The notes beneath the pieces are model-generated. The model saw nothing but the letters and a program-made list of their open reading frames with translations, did not search any database and had not been told where the DNA came from. A stretch of DNA of 64,000 bases from CAZDDB01 sp963843285. GTDB lineage: Bacteria; Acidobacteriota; HRBIN11; JAKEFK01. Numbering within the stretch: position 1 is the first letter of the stretch; each line of letters starts with the position of its first letter. Positions 57,966 through 64,000 of the stretch are shown here, one piece after another. Location: assembly GCA_963843285.1 (NCBI GenBank), contig CAWJJO010000012.1:528425-592424 (forward strand), written 5' to 3'. Made by a program: the position numbers and the translations under genes.

Positions 57966-59129
57966 GTGAGACCATCATCGGCAGGGGACAAGGTGGAGCG
58001 GACTGAACCTTCCAAGGCCACGACTGCACAAAAACGGTACGGCTTTCTGGATCATTATCGCGGCTGGGCCGTTCTGGTCATGATCGAAACTCATGCGATG
58101 GGCGCCTGGCTGATGGATTCCGTGCGCACGAATCGCTGGTACGAGATCCTGAAAACGCTTCATGGATTTGTTGCCCCGTCCTTTCTATTTATTGCGGGTG
58201 TTTCCTTTGCGATCGTTGTTCAAAAGAAATTTGACCGGCTTCATACGTGGACTCCGGATTTCTGGCGGCAGTTCCGCAAAATCGGATGGATTTGGATTCT
58301 CGGTTATCTCTTTCATTTTCCACCCATTCAATTTCACGGATGGCTTCCCACGATCTGGTGGCCTGGTTTAACCGGATTTTATCGGGTAGACATTCTGCAG
58401 ACGATTGCAGCGAGCCTGATGATTCTATTGTTTCTCTGCCCGATCTGTCGCACGCGCAAACAATTTGGAATCGCCGTACTCGGCCTTGCAGCAGCGGCGC
58501 TGTGGATAACTCCAATTCTGTGGCGCGCGGATTTTTCCGGTTTGCATCCGGCATTTTCCAACTACCTGAACGGACAGCGCAATTTTCTGTTTCCTCTTTT
58601 TCCCTGGTGTATCTTTTTGTGGGGTGGCACAATTACGGGCTGCTATTTCTTTGCTGCTTCTGCCCGCGGAGAAGATGGCAAGGCCATCACAAGGATTCTT
58701 GCCTGTGCGGTCATTCTGTTTGCCGCCGGTTATTTCGCGCGATCTTCACAAATCATTCCTTATCACAGCTTTTGGACGGACAGCCCGCAGTGGGTTCTGA
58801 TGAGATTCGGAATTGTGCTTGGAATTCTCTTTCTGTTCTGGTTTCTGGAAACTCTGAGAGTAAAAGGACTGCCCTTCATACTTCTACTGGGAACCGAATC
58901 GCTGTTTGTCTATATTGTCCACTTGATGTTGATCTGGGAATTCACAGGTCCGCATTCGCGATTCCCGTTGCTTGGATACCGCGCCTACGGATTCAGAATG
59001 ACTTACTTGATGTACGCGATTCTGCTGGCGGCCGTTTACTTCCTGACCCTGCTCTGGAAACGATTGGATTCCTGGTGGCGAAAACGCTCAGTCCCGCCGG
59101 CGGCCAATCCTGCGCGCCTCAACACTTAA
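57966..59129 (+). CDS. HGSNAT-like (DUF1624) membrane acyltransferase
   Basis: A 387-residue protein with about ten membrane helices. YGFLDHYRGWAVLVMIETHA is the conserved first-helix motif (D-x-x-R-G, then a histidine), and FVAPSFLFIAGVSFAIVVQK completes the catalytic start of heparan-alpha-glucosaminide N-acetyltransferase-like proteins. Bacterial members may acetylate cell-envelope sugars. The GTG start lies in a gene-poor interval after the hairpins. It is a single gene and the substrate is unknown. Confidence 0.75.
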   Translation: MRPSSAGDKVERTEPSKATTAQKRYGFLDHYRGWAVLVMIETHAMGAWLMDSVRTNRWYEILKTLHGFVAPSFLFIAGVSFAIVVQKKFDRLHTWTPDFWRQFRKIGWIWILGYLFHFPPIQFHGWLPTIWWPGLTGFYRVDILQTIAASLMILLFLCPICRTRKQFGIAVLGLAAAALWITPILWRADFSGLHPAFSNYLNGQRNFLFPLFPWCIFLWGGTITGCYFFAASARGEDGKAITRILACAVILFAAGYFARSSQIIPYHSFWTDSPQWVLMRFGIVLGILFLFWFLETLRVKGLPFILLLGTESLFVYIVHLMLIWEFTGPHSRFPLLGYRAYGFRMTYLMYAILLAAVYFLTLLWKRLDSWWRKRSVPPAANPARLNT

Positions 59130-59160
59130 CCATCTGGTTGAATATTCTGAAGGACAAGCT

Positions 59161-59302
59161 TTGCGGTTTGTAGCGCCGGCCTCTGGCCGGCTCCTGAATT
59201 TTCCGTCGTCGGTAAGGGCCCGTGGCGATTGCAGCTTCAATTGAAGGCCAAGACCGTGGTTTTTCGAATCCTGCCAGCGAGGACGCTGGCGTTACAAACG
59301 GC
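59161..59302. repeat. MITE-like palindromic element, relative of the one at 29609
   Basis: TTTGTAGCGCCGGCCTCTGG at the left and GCTGGCGTTACAAACG at the right form inverted ends (TTTGTA(A/G)CGCC). The element at 29609-29751 carries the same inner pair, CTGTAACGCCCGCCTCTGG and GGCGTTACAAACC. It has no coding capacity. Confidence 0.65.
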
Positions 59303-59372
59303 TAAGAATGATCCTTCCCAGCCCCGGAATCGTTGCTTCTTGCCATTTGATGCAAGCTGTTAGAATAGCGGG

Positions 59373-62000
59373 ATGTCACTTCCTCCCGGAAAACAACTGG
59401 GGCCATACACCGTAATCGCAGCAATCGGCGCCGGCGGAATGGGAGAAGTATACCGGGCGATCGACACACGGCTGGATCGAACGGTCGCGATCAAGATCTT
59501 GCGCGATTCTTTCGTCCAGTCGGAAATGCGACAGCGTTTTGAACGCGAAGCTCGCACGATCTCCAAAATCAATCATCCGAACATTTGTATCCTTTATGAT
59601 ATCGGGCAGGAAGATGGAGTTGATTATCTGGTGATGGAATATCTGGAAGGAGAAACACTCTCCGATCGCCTCCAGAAAGGAGCGCTTCCGCTCGACCAGA
59701 TCTTCCGCTACGGCACAGAGATTTGCAAGGCTCTCTTTATCGCGCACAAAAACGGAATTGTGCATCGAGATTTGAAGCCGGGCAATATCATGATCACAAA
59801 ATCCGGCGTGAAGCTGCTGGATTTTGGTCTGGCTAAAATTCGAGAACCGGAAAGCGGCGCCAGCAATGTTTTTACCAAAACCAATCTTACGGAAGAAGGC
59901 GCAGTTCCCGGAACTCCCGCTTACATGGCGCCGGAACAACTCGAAGGACAGCGGGCAGATGCAAGGAGCGATATCTTTGCGCTCGGCACAGTTCTATTCG
60001 AAATGTCTACCGGCAAAAGACCATTTGAAAATGCAGGCCTTGGATCTTTGATTTCCGCAATTTTGAAAGAGGATCCGCCACCCCCTTCTTCGCTGAACTC
60101 ATCACTTTCTCCAGGCTTTGATCGGCTTATCGCCCTCTGCCTTTCCAAGGACCCCGATGAACGATGGCAAAGTCCATATGATATGGCGCTGGAAATGAAA
60201 AGGATTTCCGGAGCCCAGAGTGGCGATCGCCCAAAATCCGATTCATCCGGCGCGCAAAAATGGAAATGGATTTCATGGGCGCTTGCAAGCGTCCTGCTTT
60301 TGTTGTCGCTTCTCCTGTTCCGCGCGCAATTCTGGCAGAAACCTCTTGCGGATGCGCAAGTCACACGTTTCACCATCCCGCCACCAGCCAATAATCGATT
60401 CGAAGGTTCGATCGCGGTCTCTCCCGATGGAAAACAGATTGCGTTTGCAGCCATCGATGCAGACGGAAATCAGATGCTTTGGATCCGGCCGCTAGACGCC
60501 GAAAAAGCCACCACACTTCCCGGCTCTGAAGAAGCGATCTATCCATTCTGGTCTCCCGATAGCCGGTCCGTTGGTTTTTTCACAAACAGAAGTTTGAAAA
60601 CGATGGAATTGGCTACAGGATCCGCGCAAACTCTCTGCGCTGTCGCAGATTCTCGCGGCGGCACATGGAATCAAAGGGGAATGATTCTGTTTGCGGCGGA
60701 AGCGGGCGGAACACTCTACCGTATCTCCTCCCGCGGAGGGTCACCTGCAGTAGTTGCAACCATTCGTCCTTCGCAGACGAGCATTCGGTTTCCATACTTT
60801 TTGCCGGATGGAGACCATTTTCTGTTTTACATGCTGAAGGCAGACGCGCGCAGTGGAGTTTCCGCCGGTTCATTGAGGACAGTGGCAGATACTCTACTGG
60901 TCAGCGGAGAATCGGGCGGAATATATTCGGAAACAGGTCATCTGGTTTTTCAGCACGACACTTCACTTTATGCGCAGACTCTGGATGAAAAGAGATTATT
61001 GTTATCCGGAGAGCCGCTGATGCTTTCTGAGAAATCCTGGATTTCAGGTTGGATTCCGGGCGTGACCGCTTTTTCTGCCTCCCGAAACGGAGTGCTGGCC
61101 TATCGGACCGGTGGGCTTCAAAAATATCAATTTGCGCTTTTCGACCGCAGCGGCAAACTGCTAAAACCGATCGGACCCGAAGGCGTTCTTGCGGAGCCGT
61201 CTTTGTCACCAGATGAGAAAAGAGTCTCCCTATCCTATGTTTCCTCCGCAAACGGATTTCAAGCTGATGTCTGGATCTTGGAACTCTTACGCGGCAACTT
61301 TATTCGTCTGACTACCGGCCCAGCAATGAGTGTGAACTCGCTGTGGTCACCTGACGGAAACAGCATCGTGTATACTTCGTATCCGGGAGGAGGTCTGTAT
61401 CAAAGATCGCTCGAACAAAATTCCTCCGTTACTCTATGGAAAACGGAAAGCTTTGCCGGGCCTGAAGACTGGTCGAAAGATGGCCGGTGGCTTGTATTTT
61501 CAACAATCGATTTCACAACGAACAAAAGCGATTTGTGGCTGCTTCCAATGACCGGGAATGACCGAAAGGCAACTCCGTGGCTGCAAACAAGATTCAATGA
61601 GGCCAGCGGACAAATCTCACCGGACTCAAAGTGGATCCTCTATGCATCTGACGAGTCTGGAAAATTTGAAATCTATCTCAACAGCTTTCCGGTTTCCGGT
61701 CAAAAGATACAGATCTCGAATGCCGGTGGAGAGCAACCCAGATGGCGCGGCGATGGAAAGGAAGTGTTTTACATATCGCCGGACAAGAAAGTTGTTTCGG
61801 TCGAACTCAATTTCGGGGAAACTCTAGAGCCGGGAACGCCCAGGATACTTTTCCAAACCCAGATTGTCCCGATGATTGAAGCCAGAAATCATTGGGACGT
61901 GACTGCGGATGGACAGACCTTTTTGATCAATACAACGTCGCCTTCCACCGCAGAAGCGCCCATCGAAGTCATTACAAACTGGACTTCTCTTCTGAAGTAG
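59373..62000 (+). CDS. Ser/Thr protein kinase with TolB-like propeller
   Basis: An 875-residue intact protein. The kinase domain covers about 10-275: GAGGMGEVYRA glycine loop, VAIKIL lysine, LVMEYLEGETLSDRL hinge, HRDLKPGN catalytic loop near 130, DFGLAK, GTPAYMAPEQLEGQ, and SDIFALGTVLFEMSTGKRPF. One membrane helix follows (WALASVLLLLSLLLF, about 300-315). The rest is a PD40/TolB-like propeller, probably periplasmic (AVSPDGKQIAFAAID, PFWSPDSRSVGFF, HFLFYMLKADAR). It may sense an external signal and phosphorylate cytoplasmic proteins. The ribosome binding site is weak. Five broken relatives are in the window. Confidence 0.9.
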   Translation: MSLPPGKQLGPYTVIAAIGAGGMGEVYRAIDTRLDRTVAIKILRDSFVQSEMRQRFEREARTISKINHPNICILYDIGQEDGVDYLVMEYLEGETLSDRLQKGALPLDQIFRYGTEICKALFIAHKNGIVHRDLKPGNIMITKSGVKLLDFGLAKIREPESGASNVFTKTNLTEEGAVPGTPAYMAPEQLEGQRADARSDIFALGTVLFEMSTGKRPFENAGLGSLISAILKEDPPPPSSLNSSLSPGFDRLIALCLSKDPDERWQSPYDMALEMKRISGAQSGDRPKSDSSGAQKWKWISWALASVLLLLSLLLFRAQFWQKPLADAQVTRFTIPPPANNRFEGSIAVSPDGKQIAFAAIDADGNQMLWIRPLDAEKATTLPGSEEAIYPFWSPDSRSVGFFTNRSLKTMELATGSAQTLCAVADSRGGTWNQRGMILFAAEAGGTLYRISSRGGSPAVVATIRPSQTSIRFPYFLPDGDHFLFYMLKADARSGVSAGSLRTVADTLLVSGESGGIYSETGHLVFQHDTSLYAQTLDEKRLLLSGEPLMLSEKSWISGWIPGVTAFSASRNGVLAYRTGGLQKYQFALFDRSGKLLKPIGPEGVLAEPSLSPDEKRVSLSYVSSANGFQADVWILELLRGNFIRLTTGPAMSVNSLWSPDGNSIVYTSYPGGGLYQRSLEQNSSVTLWKTESFAGPEDWSKDGRWLVFSTIDFTTNKSDLWLLPMTGNDRKATPWLQTRFNEASGQISPDSKWILYASDESGKFEIYLNSFPVSGQKIQISNAGGEQPRWRGDGKEVFYISPDKKVVSVELNFGETLEPGTPRILFQTQIVPMIEARNHWDVTADGQTFLINTTSPSTAEAPIEVITNWTSLLK

Positions 62001-62032
62001 CGATGCATCTGCTCCGAGTTAAGATTTGCGAC

Positions 62033-62443
62033 CTACGCAGTGATCTTGCGGACTTTGGCGTCGAGTGAGAAGGCTCCCGGATGCATCACTACGAAGGCGA
62101 GCGCGATAACGCCATACATTGCAGCCAGCTCAAACCTGAAATCGGAAGTCAGATGCCTATAAATCGCCACACTCATATTGATCAGTAGCAAGAGAGCAGC
62201 ATAACGCGTAAACAAACCAAGCGCCAGAAGAATGCTGCCGGCGGTTTCTGCAAGAACTGCACAACACGCAAAAAAGATCGGTATCGGAAAACCAAGGCCG
62301 GTCACGCCCTTGAGAAGACCCCATTCCTGCCCATTCACAAAATAGGCAAATGCAGAAACCAGCTTTCCCCAGCCATGAAATGAAATCAGCATCGTACCAG
62401 GAACAGCGCGAAGCAGGAAAAGCGCAAAATCTTTTGTTTTCAT
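62033..62443 (-). CDS. DoxX family membrane protein
   Basis: A 136-residue protein with four membrane helices: FALFLLRAVPGTMLISFHGW, FFACCAVLAETAGSILLALG, YAALLLLINMSVAIYRHL and ELAAMYGVIALAFVVM. The GWGKL and AET (A-E-x-x-G) motifs are typical of DoxX/DUF4267-like proteins, which have been linked to thiol and redox stress. It converges with the kinase gene. The ATG at 62443 is chosen because the longer frame begins in unrelated sequence. Confidence 0.78.
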   Translation of the reverse strand: MKTKDFALFLLRAVPGTMLISFHGWGKLVSAFAYFVNGQEWGLLKGVTGLGFPIPIFFACCAVLAETAGSILLALGLFTRYAALLLLINMSVAIYRHLTSDFRFELAAMYGVIALAFVVMHPGAFSLDAKVRKITA

Positions 62444-62599
62444 AATCCAGCTGTACCTCGTTTCACAAATAGTCCAGGAATTCGCATTTTGCAATGCCTG
62501 TCTATGATACAGACGTGGCGCTTTACAGAACTCGCCCAAAGGGCTAAATTATTCTTCGCGATAGACGCGATGACACAATAGACGCGAGAGACGCACATC

Positions 62600-62638
62600 G
62601 GAGGGATGGCCGAGTGGTTGAAGGCGGCGGTCTTGAAA
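62600..62638 (+). pseudogene. 5' half of a tRNA-Ser(UGA) gene
   Basis: GGAGGGATGGCCGAGTGGTT and the following AGGCGGCGGTCTTGAAA are the acceptor 5' strand, D-arm and anticodon loop (TGA) of a serine tRNA. The sequence then diverges (GACTTTGAGG), with no variable arm, T-arm or matching acceptor strand in the next 200 bases. It is therefore a broken tRNA. About 110 bases on, GGGCACAATTTTGGGCACA (from 62748) resembles the repeat near the other tRNA-Ser. The rest of 62444-62845 shows nothing else. Confidence 0.6.
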
Positions 62639-62845
62639 GACTTTGAGGTCCTCCCGTAAATCATTGCAATCCCTTGCTCTTCAGTAACTTACCTTTCTTT
62701 GTGAGTTGCCTGGAGTTGGCTGAAATTGCCTGATTTTCTGTTGTCGCGGGCACAATTTTGGGCACAGTCGAAGCCACTTTTGGTCTGTGAAGAAATCTGG
62801 CAAAATCTTCCTGATTCACAATGTGACTTATCACTTTTCAGAAAG

Positions 62846-64000
62846 TTAGCGTTTCAATTCTAAGTTCCAGTTCAATACAATTGTGATCGGGTGAGCCTTT
62901 TTCTCCTCCAAAGCCCTAGGCAGAAGAAAACGCTGCCCATCTGCGTTGACGTCGTACTGAACATCGGGGGAGCCAGATAAGATCCCTGAATCAAACAGTT
63001 TTTGTGGGGGCGAAATTTCTATGGAAGTGTCTTGTTTCACTTGAACCGATGTTACACTCCTGTCATTACCGATGTAGAATAGTTCCCGCCCATCGCGCCG
63101 CCATCTGACCATACTCCCTCCTTCGACAGAAACCTGGATGACTGGACCTGGACCCGGAAACGGCCGAAGATAGACTTGTTTTGTGCCTGACTCATTCGTA
63201 ACATAAGCGATCCAATGCCCATCAGGAGAGAATTGACCACCCCATTCATCCGAAGACGTCGCAAGGAAACGATACGGCTTTCGATTTCCATCCAGGGGCA
63301 AGATCCATAAGTCGAACTTGCTGACCGGATCGAGCACGTAGATACAGAATGAATCGACCATCGGGGGACCAGTCATTCGGTAAGTTGTATAAATTGGATT
63401 GCAGTAATCGCTGATCGCCTCCTGTCAAATCCGCGTTTTTAAAATAAAGGTTTGCAATTCCGCTTCTATCAGAAGCGAAAACGATTTGTTTACCATTGGG
63501 AGACCAAATGGGTTGAAAATCATCTGCAGGGTCGAAACTAAATGGTGAGGGCAGCCACGTGCAAGATCGAAGAGCCAGATTTCACCATTATGGATTTGGA
63601 GATCCTGCTGATTCACAACTACCCGTTTCCCGTCAGGAGAAATTTCCGGGCTCAGGTAATAGGCTGGAGATCCGATCGTTTGTATCGCCGCCCGGTACGG
63701 TCCACCCAGCTCAAAGTTCTCAGCGCATTGGCTTCCGTCCGATATGCAAGGATGCCTTTTTCGGAAATGGAGAACGCGGCGAGCTGCGATATCGGGGTGC
63801 ACTGCCAGCTGGTCCGTGATGGAAACAGTTTCGCCTCGCAATTCCAGTTTTTTTGCATCAAACCTCTGTGCCATCAAAGTCTGTTCCCGGACAAAAAGGA
63901 GAAGATCCGGAGGTGCAAATGCGGCCATCGAATTGAAATTCAACAACACTCTGGATGATTCTTTTCCATCCAGTGTCCCCACAGCAATTGAGCCGGATCC
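62846..64000 (-). pseudogene. Frameshifted TolB-like propeller of a Ser/Thr kinase, running off the window
   Basis: The minus strand, read across several frames, gives a standard propeller: FAPPDLLLFVREQTLMAQRF, FSISEKGILAYRTEANALRT, EISPDGKRVVVNQQDLQIH, NDWSPDGRFILYLRARSGQQ, KFDLWILPLDGNRKPYRFL, QFSPDGHWIAYVTNESGTKQ and a final ITIVLNWNLELKR. At least four frameshifts occur (near 63376, 63425, 63650 and 63830). The kinase domain would lie beyond 64000. Either the gene is decaying or the sequence has many small errors here; the intact homologue at 59373 shows what the frame should be. Confidence 0.7.

Noticed and set aside
58247..59173. 308-codon open frame overlapping the HGSNAT-like gene
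   Set aside because: It is a shifted-frame shadow rich in Ser, Arg and Cys, while the other frame shows clear membrane helices and family motifs.
62600..62845. Group I intron or split tRNA in tRNA-Ser(UGA)
   Set aside because: No 3' half, T-arm or intron core was found in the following bases; a broken gene is simpler.

Overview
The window looks like a chromosomal stretch from a free-living, Gram-negative-type bacterium, most probably an acidobacterium or close relative. This is inferred from gene families, not from a marker gene. The clues are several Ser/Thr kinases fused to TolB-like beta-propellers (one intact, several broken), a DUF2934 protein, many universal stress proteins (Usp), multihaem cytochromes and a pyruvate:ferredoxin oxidoreductase.

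Region 1 (1-11.9 kb) is accessory and damaged. A tRNA-Ser(GCU) gene at 11872-11963 has a 20-base copy of its 3' end at 810-829, with the geometry of an integrated element about 11 kb long. In and beside it lie five broken kinase/TolB pieces, a radical SAM/SPASM protein, a large BNR/Ig-like secreted protein, and the remains of a Dlt-like envelope acylation cassette. That cassette has a truncated AMP-ligase joined to a carrier protein, an SGNH protein, a 53-residue membrane microprotein ending in FxYxxL (5785-5946), and a membrane-bound O-acyltransferase (MBOAT).

Region 2 (13-23 kb) is an exopolysaccharide locus: a polyprenyl-phosphate sugar-phosphate transferase, three GT4 and one GT2 glycosyltransferase, a polysaccharide deacetylase, a flippase, a GT39-like membrane glycosyltransferase and a truncated SGNH protein. 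Region 3 (23-29.5 kb) carries a lipoprotein amidohydrolase, a methyltransferase, a PilZ protein and a GNAT/acyl-CoA ligase fusion.

Region 4 (29.8-57.8 kb) is the most interesting part. Thirteen sequences fit the sigma-54 -24/-12 promoter (GG-N10-GC; one is weak). Most are preceded by an 11-base palindrome, GAC-N5-GTC, at spacings that cluster at 33-35, 44-45, 55, 63-64 and 73 bases. They sit in front of Usp genes, a receiver-Usp-Usp fusion, a cytochrome c, a radical SAM protein, an operon holding pyruvate:ferredoxin oxidoreductase and a DHODH-like protein, two members of an unrecognised family, an OsmC protein, a glutamate-cysteine-ligase-like protein with CBS domains, a DUF2383 protein, and a likely structured RNA (49353-49475). 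An NtrC-type response regulator and a PAS-GAF histidine kinase lie in the same block. I infer a local sigma-54 stress, redox or dormancy regulon, comparable in gene content but not in regulator to the mycobacterial DosR regulon. Two multihaem membrane cytochromes and three ordinary enzymes lie inside the block without such promoters.

Region 5 (57.9-64 kb) has an HGSNAT-like membrane protein, the intact kinase/TolB gene, a DoxX protein, the 5' half of a tRNA-Ser, and a frameshifted kinase/TolB gene running off the end. GC-rich hairpin repeats and MITE-like palindromes are scattered from 24.9 kb onward.
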